Shown: positions 1-7,590 of the stretch, in pieces
Layout of the letters: each line of letters begins with the position of its first letter
Position numbering within the stretch: position 1 is the stretch's first letter
Notes under the pieces: model-generated
Seen by the model: the letters and a program-made list of their open reading frames with translations, nothing else
Told to the model about the DNA's origin: nothing
The model's database searches: none
Program-made: the position numbers and the translations under genes
NCBI GenBank assembly: GCA_040755195.1
Contig: JBFMBL010000022.1
Location: 1 to 37,196, forward strand
DNA from: SURF-55 sp040755195
GTDB lineage: Bacteria > Bacillota > Desulfotomaculia > Desulfotomaculales > Ammonificaceae
DNA: 37,196 nucleotides
Direction: 5' to 3'

Positions 1-1138
1 TCCAGTTGCAGGTAATGTCCTCAGGTTCTAAAATACTATAGTGACGATCTGAGTTTCCGAGTCCCACCACGAATTTCCCGGTTGACAGAGTCGAAGAAAG
101 TCCGCGCCGCAGAATTCCGAACCATTGCGAGATGGTTTCGGGGTTGGCGGTGTACTCCCCGGTCATAAGCTCCATCGCCCGGAAATCGCGAAGGTAATTA
201 TAGCCCGGGAATGGTTTAAACTGGTTATTAGGATGGGCGATTACGGCATAAGAATTTGGTGGGTTATGGTCGTTTATTGCATCGATGAGCGCTTGCGGTG
301 GAAGCGATTGATTATGGGGCACGGAAGCAGCGTTCTCGTCCATGGCGTAACCCAGGGTATGGCCTTCGTCATTCTTTACCGCGATTTCTACGCCTGGAAG
401 GGTAGGAATGCCGTATTTGGTCTGGGCGCTGTTACACTGACCAACGTATTCTTCCCACTTGTTGTTAATCCCGTCTTCGTGATCAGTAATAACGATAAAC
501 CCGAAACCATCACTCTTAGCTTCCTTAGCGCGACTATCAATCGAAATGAATCGTACATCAGGACTCCAGGCAGTATGTACGTGGCCGTCTCCCGCGTACC
601 ACCCCGATCTTGCGGGCAACGCCAGGGCTTGGTAATCAACCTTAATCGAGGTTTCCGACGGAACGCCGTCAACGCTTCCTTCAACGAAGATACTCACTTC
701 CCCCTCCGACCCTTCTTTGAGTTCCAATTCAGAGACGTCCAATTCGACCTCTTTATAGATTCCTTTAGTGAGAAGGTTCGCGATGGCTTTATCGTCCTTG
801 CCGTGCAGGGTCGTCAGCATGTCGGGAAGATCGAATCCGGAAGGCTCAAGGGCTTCTTCGAGGTAAATGGTTTCTTCCACGCCCTGAAACCGCAGAATAA
901 TGCGGTCAACGCGGCCCTTTCCCTTCTCCATAGCAATGAACAAGGGAATGGTAATAGACTCCGACGGCGCCTTGAAAGTTTTTAACATTGATGGAGCCAT
1001 CACCATCAGACCCTTGTCGCACGCGCTTTTTATTGCTATGGAATGGGTATCATCATTTCCATTGGCTGCCGCAATCGCCGGGGTTATCATCCAAACAAAC
1101 ACCACTGCCATAAACCATTTAAGTAGTTTCTGAAACAT
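1..1138 (-). CDS. Secreted PHP-domain phosphoesterase (3' end outside window)
   Basis: The frame runs from an ATG at 1138, directly after an in-frame TAG and 7 nt behind a GGAGGAGGTG ribosome site, off the left edge, so 379 residues are visible. Residues 1-24 form a signal peptide (basic start, hydrophobic core, AIAAA end). After about 150 residues without a recognised domain comes a PHP metallo-phosphoesterase domain: DGHVH (H186, H188), ITDH (D219, H220), PGVE (E251), GHTLGY (H260), AHP (H302) and GNSDRH (D364, H366). These match the metal ligands of the PHP family (CehA/McbA-like subset). The likely role is hydrolysis of a phosphate ester outside the membrane; the substrate cannot be told. 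It is followed upstream by small membrane-protein genes on the same strand, with no clear operon link. The domain is sure; the activity is family inference. Confidence 0.85.
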   Translation of the reverse strand, partial: MFQKLLKWFMAVVFVWMITPAIAAANGNDDTHSIAIKSACDKGLMVMAPSMLKTFKAPSESITIPLFIAMEKGKGRVDRIILRFQGVEETIYLEEALEPSGFDLPDMLTTLHGKDDKAIANLLTKGIYKEVELDVSELELKEGSEGEVSIFVEGSVDGVPSETSIKVDYQALALPARSGWYAGDGHVHTAWSPDVRFISIDSRAKEAKSDGFGFIVITDHEDGINNKWEEYVGQCNSAQTKYGIPTLPGVEIAVKNDEGHTLGYAMDENAASVPHNQSLPPQALIDAINDHNPPNSYAVIAHPNNQFKPFPGYNYLRDFRAMELMTGEYTANPETISQWFGILRRGLSSTLSTGKFVVGLGNSDRHYSILEPEDITCNW

Positions 1139-1216
1139 CTACATGCACCTCCTCCGTCAATTAACTGAATTACTCATTACGTTTTGATACTAATACAACC
1201 TTAACCCGATCGGTTG

Positions 1217-1435
1217 TCACTGAGTGTTATTTTTTTTATAATGCGAAACAGCAATCAATGCACCGATTATAGCGCACAGTAAGTCAATGACCACCGGAAG
1301 GTATGTCATGTAGTAACCCAGTCGGCTATATACAGATTCCCGGATAATGGGAATTCCAAAGACTAATGTTGTGACAACCTCCCCTAATAGTCCACCCAGG
1401 ATGCCTCCTAACAAAATCATTTTGATCTTACGCAA
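1217..1435 (-). CDS. Small two-TM membrane protein, paralogue 1 of 3
   Basis: A 72-residue protein with a TTG start behind GGGGGTG (5-nt spacing). It begins MRKIK, has a glycine-rich first membrane helix (LLGGILGGLLG, about residues 8-28), a short loop with IRESVYSRLGYYMTYLP, and a second helix near residues 48-65, then a basic/polar tail. It is closely similar to the gene at 1893-2108 and more distantly to the one at 1453-1671. The similarity to the 1893 copy continues past the stop codon into a CAACC...GGTTG hairpin, so the duplication unit was larger than the gene. No known family is recognised and no function is proposed. Conservation of start context and protein pattern in three copies argues that it is real. 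Confidence 0.6.
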   Translation of the reverse strand: MRKIKMILLGGILGGLLGEVVTTLVFGIPIIRESVYSRLGYYMTYLPVVIDLLCAIIGALIAVSHYKKNNTQ

Positions 1436-1452
1436 CCTAACACCCCCATGGG

Positions 1453-1671
1453 TTAATCTTTGTCTAAGGATGAAAGACTAAGACCAACTACTATCCCTGA
1501 CAAAATACCCCCCAAAATAATGGCCGCTGGAAGATAGGTCATGGTATCACTCAACAAGGCGTGTATTTCTTCTCGCACGGGTGAGAATATTAACACTGCG
1601 AACGTGCTAAATAGACCTATCAGCCCTCCAAGGAGACCTCCTATGAACGCATTTTGACTTTTCTTACGCAC
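1453..1671 (-). CDS. Small two-TM membrane protein, paralogue 2 of 3 (divergent)
   Basis: A 72-residue protein with a GTG start after a GGGGGC ribosome site that lies in the same CATGGGGG context as its two neighbours. It keeps the layout of the paralogues: basic MRKKS start, glycine-rich helix (GGLLGGLIGL), a loop with REEIHALLSDTMTYLPA, and a second glycine-rich helix ending in a charged tail. The DTMTYLP segment aligns with the YYMTYLP and HYMTYLP segments of the other two. Identity is clearly lower than between copies 1 and 3, so this is the older duplicate. Function is unknown. Confidence 0.55.
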   Translation of the reverse strand: MRKKSQNAFIGGLLGGLIGLFSTFAVLIFSPVREEIHALLSDTMTYLPAAIILGGILSGIVVGLSLSSLDKD

Positions 1672-1892
1672 CGCAATGCCCCCATGACAGACTTCTCGTC
1701 TGTATCCCCGGTTCTGAATCTTTTTACCACTCTCTTCCTGTCCTTACAAGTGGGTCCAATGCACCCAACTTTGAAAAAGGGCTTTTTGTATAGATATCTT
1801 CCTTCGCCGTATCAACCTAATTATCTTGTAAAATCTTTACATTTTGCTTATTCGACCATACTTTTTGAAACTAATCCAACCTTAATCGGTTG

Positions 1893-2108
1893 TTAGTGAA
1901 TGTCATTTTTTGAACATGAAACAGCAATCAATGCACCGGCTATAGCGCACGCTAAAGCAATGACTACCGGAAGGTAGGTCATATAGTGACCCAGCCGGCT
2001 ATATACAGGTTCACGGATAAACGGCCATGCGCAAAACCATATTATGGCAATCCCGCCTAATAGTCCACCCAGGATGCTTCCTAATAAAATGGTTTTAATC
2101 TTACGCAA
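1893..2108 (-). CDS. Small two-TM membrane protein, paralogue 3 of 3
   Basis: A 71-residue protein, TTG start behind GGGGGTG. Starts MRKIKTILLG, shares most residues with the 1217-1435 protein (IREPVYSRLGHYMTYLPVV, then a second helix and SCSKND tail). The 3' flank, including the short CAACC/GGTTG hairpin near 1878-1893, is also duplicated at 1199-1220. About 220 bp of AT-rich DNA without a convincing gene separates it from paralogue 2. Function is unknown; two membrane helices and a small size would fit a membrane-stress or toxin-like peptide, but nothing in the sequence decides this. Confidence 0.55.
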   Translation of the reverse strand: MRKIKTILLGSILGGLLGGIAIIWFCAWPFIREPVYSRLGHYMTYLPVVIALACAIAGALIAVSCSKNDIH

Positions 2109-2290
2109 AACAACACCCCCATGATAAACTAACTACCATGGTTCAATTTAATTTTACATAATCGGCAATAAAGGACCGACAGAAAGCGTGCAAAATCACG
2201 GGTTTGCGTCCTGAAATCCCGACTTTGGGTTTTGAAAATCAACCAGGGCTGGAAGGAGAGTCTAAAGAGAGGGAGCAACGAACTCAGATC

Positions 2291-2309
2291 CGGACGCGGG
2301 GAGCGTCCG
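2291..2309. other. Perfect 7-bp hairpin downstream of the pdp operon
   Basis: CGGACGC (2291-2297) and GCGTCCG (2303-2309) pair around a GGGGA loop. It lies 68 bp beyond the stop of the last gene in the minus-strand pdp group. There is no T-tract on either side, so it may be a weak or factor-dependent transcript end. The rest of 2109-2377 shows no gene. Confidence 0.35.
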
Positions 2310-2377
2310 CATCATATGGGTTCAAACCGCCGCCGTTTGAATCCGGGGCAACGGAATCAACACTTGTGAATTACATT

Positions 2378-2572
2378 CTAATCCCCCTGGAGCTTTTGAA
2401 AAATCCTTTTAAGGATGTACGAAGAGATAATGTAGAAAACGCTGAGAAAGACCAGAAGGCCTTCTACGATTCGTTTATGCTGCCAGTGCGGCATATAGAA
2501 TTCAATCAAAACCGCACACAGGAGGAAAAGCACTCCCGTTACAACCCTCAGCGCCTGCCATTTATCCCTCAT
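2378..2572 (-). CDS. 64-aa membrane protein coupled to pdp
   Basis: The ATG begins on the base right after the TAA of pdp (TAAATG), with GAGGG about 9 nt upstream inside pdp, so translation is probably coupled. The protein has two hydrophobic stretches (about residues 10-26 and 38-54) separated by a basic linker with HWQHKR, and a positively charged C-terminus. It is unlike the three 72-aa proteins downstream. No family is recognised. Its position makes it the last gene of the xerD-deoB-pdp transcript. Confidence 0.55.
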   Translation of the reverse strand: MRDKWQALRVVTGVLFLLCAVLIEFYMPHWQHKRIVEGLLVFLSVFYIISSYILKRIFQKLQGD

Positions 2573-3883
2573 TTATTTTCCCTCGTAGATCACGGCATGC
2601 ACCATAGGCCGGGGTGTAGGGGATCCGGTCGCGATGGTATACGCGTGCGCCACCAGTTCCTTCGCCTTCTCCACCCCTTTATCCCGCGCCAGGAGATACG
2701 CCAGAGGCTCGCCGGTTTCCACCTGGGTGCCGACCTTCGCCGTCAGCAGCACTCCGACCGCCGGATCGACGGCCTCATCTTTACGCGACCGGCCGGCGCC
2801 AAGAATGCGGGCAGCCTCGCCCACCGGCTGGGCGTTGATCTGGACCACATACCCCGCCCTTGGGCTGTAAACCGGAATCTTCTGCGGCGCCTGCGGCAGA
2901 ATTCCCGGGTCATCCGCCACCCGCGGGTCCCCGCCCTGAGCCTGCACCCACTCTTTGAACTTGGCAAAAGCGCTGCCGTCCCACAGAATCTCCTGGAGCC
3001 GCGCCCGCGCCTCTTCAAGGTTGGGAACAAGCCCGCCCAAAACCAGCATCCGGCTGCCAAGCCCGAGACATAGCTCGGTCAGGTCAAGCGGCCCCTGACC
3101 GCGCAACGTCGCTATGGCTTCGGCCACCTCAACCGCGTTGCCGATGGCGTACCCGAGAGGCTGGTCCATGTTCGTTATCAAGGCCGCAACCCGCCGCCCC
3201 CCCCGCTGGCCGATTGACACCATCAGCCTTGCCAGTTCCCATGCCGCCTCCGCGTCCTGGATAAAGGCGCCGCTCCCCGTCTTGACATCGAGAACGATCG
3301 CGTCCGCGCCGCACGCAAGCTTCTTTGACATAACGCTGGCCGCGATCAACGGGATGCTGTCAACCGTGGCGGTAACGTCCCGCAGGGAATACAGTTTCCG
3401 GTCCCCGGGAACAATCGCCTCCGTCTGCGCAACCACAGCCACTCCCACCCTGTTCACCTGGGTAATGAAGGCCTCCGGGTCAAGCGCCGTATTGAAGCCC
3501 GGGATAGATTCGAGCTTGTCTACGGTCCCGCCCGTATGTCCCAGACCCCTGCCCGACATCTTGGCCACCTTCGCCCCTGCGGCCGCCACCAGCGGCGCCA
3601 ACACCAGCGTAGTCTTGTCGCCCACGCCGCCGGTGGAATGCTTATCCACCTTTACTCCGGCTATTCCGGAGAGGTCCAACCGCTCTCCGGAACGGAGGAG
3701 CGCCTCGGTAAGCGCAACCGTTTCGGCGGAGTTAAAGCCTCGGACATAAATCGCCATCAGCCAGGCCGCAACCTGGTAATCCGGTATCTCGCCCGAGGTA
3801 TATTTTTGAATGAACCAGCTGATTTCCCGCGCCGTAAGACGTTCCCCGTCGCGTTTTTTTCTGATGATCGCAATGGCTTCCAA
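2573..3883 (-). CDS. pdp: Pyrimidine-nucleoside phosphorylase
   Basis: A 436-residue protein, the usual length for the family, that splits uridine, thymidine or deoxyuridine with phosphate into base plus (deoxy)ribose-1-phosphate. The chosen start is TTG at 3883, ten nt after AAAGGAGG; the protein then begins LEAIAIIRKKRDG like other members, whereas a longer frame up to 4039 only overlaps deoB. Visible hallmarks are KVDKHSTGGVGDKTT near residue 80 (phosphate and substrate binding) and the thymidine-phosphorylase signature MSGRGLGHTGGTVDKLES. It lies 23 bp downstream of deoB, which converts the sugar-1-phosphate to sugar-5-phosphate, so the pair forms a nucleoside salvage step. Confidence in family and start is high. 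Confidence 0.93.
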   Translation of the reverse strand: MEAIAIIRKKRDGERLTAREISWFIQKYTSGEIPDYQVAAWLMAIYVRGFNSAETVALTEALLRSGERLDLSGIAGVKVDKHSTGGVGDKTTLVLAPLVAAAGAKVAKMSGRGLGHTGGTVDKLESIPGFNTALDPEAFITQVNRVGVAVVAQTEAIVPGDRKLYSLRDVTATVDSIPLIAASVMSKKLACGADAIVLDVKTGSGAFIQDAEAAWELARLMVSIGQRGGRRVAALITNMDQPLGYAIGNAVEVAEAIATLRGQGPLDLTELCLGLGSRMLVLGGLVPNLEEARARLQEILWDGSAFAKFKEWVQAQGGDPRVADDPGILPQAPQKIPVYSPRAGYVVQINAQPVGEAARILGAGRSRKDEAVDPAVGVLLTAKVGTQVETGEPLAYLLARDKGVEKAKELVAHAYTIATGSPTPRPMVHAVIYEGK

Positions 3884-3906
3884 CTTCTTTCCGCCTCCTT
3901 TATGCT

Positions 3907-5085
3907 TTACAGGAGCAGCGCCGCAAAGCTCTCCCCAACCGGCCATTCGAAACCGATAAGCGCCGCAATCGTCGCCCCGACATCGGCAAAGGTTGAACGG
4001 ACACCGAGGGATACCCCGCCCGCCAACCGCGGCGCCCATACCAAAAGCGGCACGTACTCCCGCGAATGATCGGTACTCCGGGTCGTGGGATCACACCCGT
4101 GGTCCGCCGTGATGAAAAGCGCTCCGTCTTCAGGAATCGCGGCGAGCATCTCCGGCAAGGCATCATCGAACTCCTTGAGCGCCCCGGCAAAACCGGCCGG
4201 GTCGTTCCGGTGACCGTAAAGCGTATCGAAATCAACCAGGTTGGTAAAAAGCAATCCCGGCGCCATGTCCCGCAAAGCTGTAATCGTCCGGTGCATGTTC
4301 TCTGTATTATTCCCTGCGGGAATGTTTCTGCTAATCCCCCTGCCGGCAAAAATGTCCTGAATCTTACCCACCCCGACCACGGTGTAACCCTTGTCGGTTA
4401 ATGCCTCCAGGATTGTGGGTCGCGGGGGTGGCAGGGAAAAGTCATGCCGCCGCTCGGTCCGGCGGAAACTCCCCGGCTCGCCGGAAAAAGGCCGGGCGAT
4501 CACGCGGGCCACCGCGTGTTCACCGGTCAGAATATCCCGTGCGATGCGGCACATGCGGTAAAGTTCATTAACGGGAATAACCTCTTCATGCGCCGCAATC
4601 TGAAAGACACTGTCCGCGGAGGTATAAACAATCGGACGGGCGGACCTTACATGTTCGGCGCCGAGTTCCTTAATGATCGCCGTACCCGAAGCCGGTTTGT
4701 TGCCCAGCACCTGCCGCCCGATCTGTTTTTCGAAGGCTTGAATTATTTCCGGAGGGAAGCCTTGCGGATATACGGGAAAAGGACGGTCAAGAACAACTCC
4801 CGCCAGTTCCCAGTGGCCCGTGGTTGTGTCCTTTCCCGGCGAACGCTCCGCCATCTTACCCCAGGCCGCCGGCGGCGCCGCCACCGGCGCCACGCCCTTT
4901 ATGGGAATGATATTTCCTAAACCAAGACGCTGGAGGTTCGGAAGATCCAACCCGCCCGCAGCCTCCGCCAAATGTCCCAAGGTGTCGCTCCCTTCGTCCC
5001 CGTAACTGGCCGCGTCAGGCAGAGCGCCGACTCCCACACCATCCAGAACCACGATAATTACTTTTTTGACTGTTGCTGTTTCCAT
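3907..5085 (-). CDS. deoB: Phosphopentomutase
   Basis: A 392-residue protein of normal DeoB length that interconverts (deoxy)ribose-1-phosphate and -5-phosphate with two Mn2+ ions in the cytoplasm. The alkaline-phosphatase-like metal sites are visible: VVLDGVGVG (D15), the GKDTTTGHWEL segment with the phosphorylated threonine, NLVDFDTLYGHR, and ITADHGCDPTTRSTDHSRE near the C-terminus. ATG start; the ribosome site is weak (GTGAGAAAG). It sits between xerD (22 bp upstream) and pdp (23 bp downstream), the order known in many Firmicutes. Confidence 0.95.
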   Translation of the reverse strand: METATVKKVIIVVLDGVGVGALPDAASYGDEGSDTLGHLAEAAGGLDLPNLQRLGLGNIIPIKGVAPVAAPPAAWGKMAERSPGKDTTTGHWELAGVVLDRPFPVYPQGFPPEIIQAFEKQIGRQVLGNKPASGTAIIKELGAEHVRSARPIVYTSADSVFQIAAHEEVIPVNELYRMCRIARDILTGEHAVARVIARPFSGEPGSFRRTERRHDFSLPPPRPTILEALTDKGYTVVGVGKIQDIFAGRGISRNIPAGNNTENMHRTITALRDMAPGLLFTNLVDFDTLYGHRNDPAGFAGALKEFDDALPEMLAAIPEDGALFITADHGCDPTTRSTDHSREYVPLLVWAPRLAGGVSLGVRSTFADVGATIAALIGFEWPVGESFAALLL

Positions 5086-5107
5086 TATTTCGCTTTCTCA
5101 CTTCTCA

Positions 5108-5995
5108 CTATGCCCGCGGGTGAGAATGGTCGTACACTTCCCGCAGGTGTTTTCCGGTCAGGTGCGTATAGATCTGGGTGGTGCTGATATCCGCGTGGCC
5201 GAGAAGCTCCTGAACAACCCGCAAATCAGCGCCGTTTTCGAGAAGGTGGGTAGCGAAAGAATGCCGGAGGGTGTGTGGCGACAACTTCTTAAAAACGCCG
5301 CTGACTTTAGCATAGCCTTTCAGCAGCTTCCAGAAGGCCTGTCTTGTCAGTCTTTCCCCCCGGCGGTTCACAAAAAGCGCGTCCCTGGCGCGGCCGTCGC
5401 ACAAAGCCTGCCTTCCCCGTTCGAGGTATTCGAGCAGGCAGCGCCGGGCGATCCGGCCGACCGGAACAACCCTTTCCCGCGCTCCCTTGCCAAAAACGCG
5501 TACGTATCCGGACTCAAAGTTTACATTTTCCACGTTGAGACCCACAAGTTCCGACACCCGAACGCCGGTAGCGTAAGCAAGCTCCAACATTGCCCGGTCC
5601 CTGAGCCCCGTGGGAGTGTTGACGCGGGGGACTACCAGTATCTTCTCCACCTCTTCCGTAGTTAAAACCCGCGGCAGACGTTGAATTAGTTTGGGAGAAT
5701 TCAATTCGGCCGTCGGGTCCTCGTTAAGGCGTTCCACCCGGTTCAGAAAGCCAAAGAAGGCCTTTAGCGCCGCTAACCGCCGCGCGACGGTCGCCGCGGT
5801 AAGACCGGCACGCTGGAGTTCCAGAAGGTAAGCCTGAATCGCATCACGCAAGCCGCCGGGTATCTTGAAGTTGCGTTCTTTAACAAAACCCAAAAAGTGC
5901 GTTATATCGGAACGGTAAGCCCAAACCGTGTTTTGCGCCAGTCCCCTCTCAACCTGTAAAAAGTCCAGAAACTCCTGAAGCCAACCTTCAAGCAC
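5108..5995 (-). CDS. xerD: Site-specific tyrosine recombinase XerD
   Basis: A 295-residue lambda-integrase-family recombinase; with XerC-type partners it resolves chromosome dimers at dif during division. The N-terminal SAM-like core-binding domain covers residues 1-90 and the catalytic domain the rest. All catalytic residues are present: R146 (TGVRVSEL), K170 (FGKGARER), H241 and R244 (SPHTLRHSFATHLL), H267 (LLGHADIST) and nucleophile Y276 (TQIYTHL). GTG start behind GGAAGAGGG. The genomic place (spoIIM - small gene - xerD - deoB - phosphorylase) marks it as the housekeeping XerD and not a phage integrase. Confidence 0.95.
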   Translation of the reverse strand: MLEGWLQEFLDFLQVERGLAQNTVWAYRSDITHFLGFVKERNFKIPGGLRDAIQAYLLELQRAGLTAATVARRLAALKAFFGFLNRVERLNEDPTAELNSPKLIQRLPRVLTTEEVEKILVVPRVNTPTGLRDRAMLELAYATGVRVSELVGLNVENVNFESGYVRVFGKGARERVVPVGRIARRCLLEYLERGRQALCDGRARDALFVNRRGERLTRQAFWKLLKGYAKVSGVFKKLSPHTLRHSFATHLLENGADLRVVQELLGHADISTTQIYTHLTGKHLREVYDHSHPRA

Positions 5996-6089
5996 CGAGC
6001 TGCCCTCTTCCTGCTATAACCCGCGGTTTTTTTAATAAATCCTGCGGAATCCAAGCGACTTCTCTTTATAACTTATTAAACTTCGCTTA

Positions 6090-6126
6090 GAAAATAAAAA
6101 TTCCTTCCAGTTCCGAGGAAGGAAAC
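6090..6126 (-). terminator. Intrinsic terminator after the spoIIM pair
   Basis: On the minus strand TTCCTTCC (6124-6117) pairs with GGAAGGAA (6108-6101) around an 8-nt loop and is followed by TTTTTATTTTC. It ends the spoIIM-yqzK-like transcript and separates sporulation expression from xerD. Confidence 0.8.
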
Positions 6127-6141
6127 AAAAATGGAAACGGC

Positions 6142-6426
6142 TCACTGCTGTAAATCGCCCTTGTGATAATCCCTCAGTCTTTTAATCAACTTATCGAAAA
6201 CATTATCGCTGCGGGCATCCCGTTCGCGGTCCAGGGTCTGCCCTGCGGCGGGTTTCTCCCTTCCCGGAACCGGCGACTCGCGCGAGCGGTTGGCCATTAC
6301 TTCCGCCGTCCGGACCACGCCGTAGACGCCCAGGATCAATGCGGCCAGGAGGATCAACAAAAACAGGAACCGAACTATTTTTAGCAGCTGCCACCGCGTA
6401 AGAAGCACAAAAATCATTTTTAACAC
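6142..6426 (-). CDS. Small single-TM protein, YqzK/DUF4227-like by position
   Basis: A 94-residue protein with one strong N-terminal membrane helix (about residues 18-38), then an acidic/basic, proline-rich stretch and a C-terminus DKLIKRLRDYHKGD. It starts ATG, 4 bp after the spoIIM stop, so the two are co-transcribed. In Bacillus a similar-sized membrane protein YqzK (DUF4227) lies between spoIIM and xerD; the length, single helix and RDYH-type C-terminus agree, but I assign it mainly from synteny. Function is unknown. It probably shares the sigma-E-like promoter of spoIIM. Confidence 0.6.
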   Translation of the reverse strand: MLKMIFVLLTRWQLLKIVRFLFLLILLAALILGVYGVVRTAEVMANRSRESPVPGREKPAAGQTLDRERDARSDNVFDKLIKRLRDYHKGDLQQ

Positions 6427-6430
6427 CTCC

Positions 6431-7099
6431 TTATTCCTCGATTACAGGCAGGATAACCTGCGCTATGCCCGGCACAACGTAGGCTTCAACCAGCCCTGCG
6501 CCTAAAGCCATGGCTACCATCAGCACCGTCATCGCCGTGTAGCGCAAAAACCACGGAAAAACAGCGGTTTCCCGGTCAAACCAGCGACGCAGGAGCAGTA
6601 AGAAAAATGAAAAAGAAGCGACCGCGGCCACAAGAAGCACCACCAGCATAAGCATGTTTTGCGGGAAGATCTCGGCAAGGACCACACCCAGACCGTAAAC
6701 GCCTTTCTGACGCACAAGCAGACTCGAGGTAAACCCGAGCGCGTAACCGCGTAAAAACAAGACGCCGGCTACTACCGGCACAGCGATCATGGTAAGGCCT
6801 GCGGCATAAATAACCATAACAGGAACCACGTTTCTCACCGCCGCCTGGCGAAAAACCGCACCCCTGTCGTGGCCGGCGCCGGACTCCACCAGGCGGGTTG
6901 CGTAATCTTCAAGGCCGACGGCCTCTTTCCCGCCGAGTTGATAAGCGCTTTGTACTCCCCACGTAAAACCCGCGGCAAAAAAAATAAATGCAAGAACGTA
7001 AAGAAACCAGCAGCGTCTTAAGGAAGAAAACAGGAAAATTCTCATCAAGTCACCGAGAGTATAGGTGGGGCGTTTAATAACGAAATACGGACGCCGCAA
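6431..7099 (-). CDS. spoIIM: Stage II sporulation protein M
   Basis: A 222-residue polytopic membrane protein of the SpoIIM (DUF95) family, the membrane part of the DMP peptidoglycan-degrading machine (SpoIID-M-P) that drives engulfment in the mother cell. About five hydrophobic segments are visible (near residues 30-50, 90-115, 120-140, 148-170 and 185-210), with the family motif QNMLML after EIFP. TTG start behind GGAGGGG. A sigma-E-like promoter lies 65-95 bp upstream, which fits the known mother-cell expression in Bacillus. Its presence marks the organism as a spore former. Confidence 0.92.
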   Translation of the reverse strand: MRRPYFVIKRPTYTLGDLMRIFLFSSLRRCWFLYVLAFIFFAAGFTWGVQSAYQLGGKEAVGLEDYATRLVESGAGHDRGAVFRQAAVRNVVPVMVIYAAGLTMIAVPVVAGVLFLRGYALGFTSSLLVRQKGVYGLGVVLAEIFPQNMLMLVVLLVAAVASFSFFLLLLRRWFDRETAVFPWFLRYTAMTVLMVAMALGAGLVEAYVVPGIAQVILPVIEE

Positions 7100-7163
7100 A
7101 GAACACCCCTCCGTAGCCTGTCCGGATCCAAATCAGTCGTCGGCGCGACTTCATCCCTGCGAA

Positions 7164-7193
7164 ATTGTATGCCGCCTTCCAAACTGATATGCC
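7164..7193 (-). promoter_or_regulatory. Sigma-E-like promoter of spoIIM
   Basis: Minus strand: GGCATATC (7193-7186), 14-bp spacer, CATACAAT (7171-7164). The second box equals the Bacillus sigma-E -10 consensus and the first matches six of eight positions of the -35 consensus at the right spacing. The expected start of transcription is about 57 nt before the spoIIM TTG. Confidence 0.7.
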
Positions 7194-7219
7194 GGAGGGT
7201 AAGTATTCCGGCCGTTTAA

Positions 7220-7512
7220 GCCGGAGGTATAAATTCAGGGTGTTTTACGTAAACTCAATTAGTCCTTGGCGCCTTGGCGGTTAGATTGTATTTTCGAGGA
7301 GTGCCGGTATTTTAACCGGTTAATACGAGGTGAAAAAATGCAGCTGATTCATACGCCGTGCGGCTTGTTTATGTACGGGCCCGCCCGGAAGGTTTTTCAC
7401 AATCTTCGCCTGATCTGCGCGAACAACCCCGGGGCTTTCAAGGAATATCTCCGGGCAAGGATTCACTGACGCGCGAGGGCAAGTCTTGCCGCAACCATTC
7501 CCGCGGCCTTGT
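7220..7512. repeat. Direct repeat copy A at the left edge of the accessory island
   Basis: This stretch resembles 11058-11416. Homology starts at CCGGAGGTATAAA, continues through GTGTT..CGTAAA..CAATTA, diverges with length differences, and is strongest from 7321 to 7512 (about 86 percent by hand count over 7338-7469). It contains a 43-codon plus-strand frame (7338-7469, GAGGTGAAAAA ribosome-like site) also present in copy B. Only 3 of its 13 differing codons are silent, so it does not look selected as protein. The remaining gap 7100-7220 holds the spoIIM promoter. Confidence 0.8.
7463..7512 (-). pseudogene. Remnant of the 3' end of the DUF3866 gene
   Basis: Read on the minus strand this gives AAGMVAARLALARQ and stop, against AAGIVAARLALARQ and stop at the end of the intact DUF3866 gene (11371). 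It is a 15-codon fragment left by the duplication that now brackets the island. It shows that DUF3866 and spoIIM were direct neighbours before the insertion. Confidence 0.75.
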
Positions 7513-7530
7513 GATCATATTCATCTCATT

Positions 7531-7588
7531 GCCTAACGACCGAATTCGGCGGCGGCTGTGAGCCGTCCGCTGGAATGTTTTGTTATCT
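7531..7588 (-). mobile_element. Integron attC-like site 1 (end of vapBC cassette)
   Basis: Minus strand: begins with a TAAC box (7586-7583, in AGATAAC) and ends GGTCGTTAGGC, a full GTTRRRY core. Between them GCGGCGGCT (7549-7557) pairs with AGCCG-CCGC (7561-7570), leaving T7566 unpaired, like the extrahelical bases that orient attC folding. It lies directly 3' of vapC, as expected for a gene cassette read on the minus strand. Confidence 0.7.
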
Positions 7589-7590
7589 GA

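Noticed and set aside
125..985. Long plus-strand open frame of 286 codons
   Set aside because: It is the complement of the PHP-domain gene, which has a signal peptide, all metal ligands and a good ribosome site; the plus frame gives no recognisable protein.
2204..3073. Plus-strand open frame of 289 codons
   Set aside because: Mostly antisense to pdp, rich in Arg/Pro/His as typical for a shadow frame in GC-rich DNA.
3884..4039. N-terminal extension of pdp by 52 residues
   Set aside because: It overlaps deoB, has no ribosome site, and the TTG at 3883 has AAAGGAGG and gives the normal family length.
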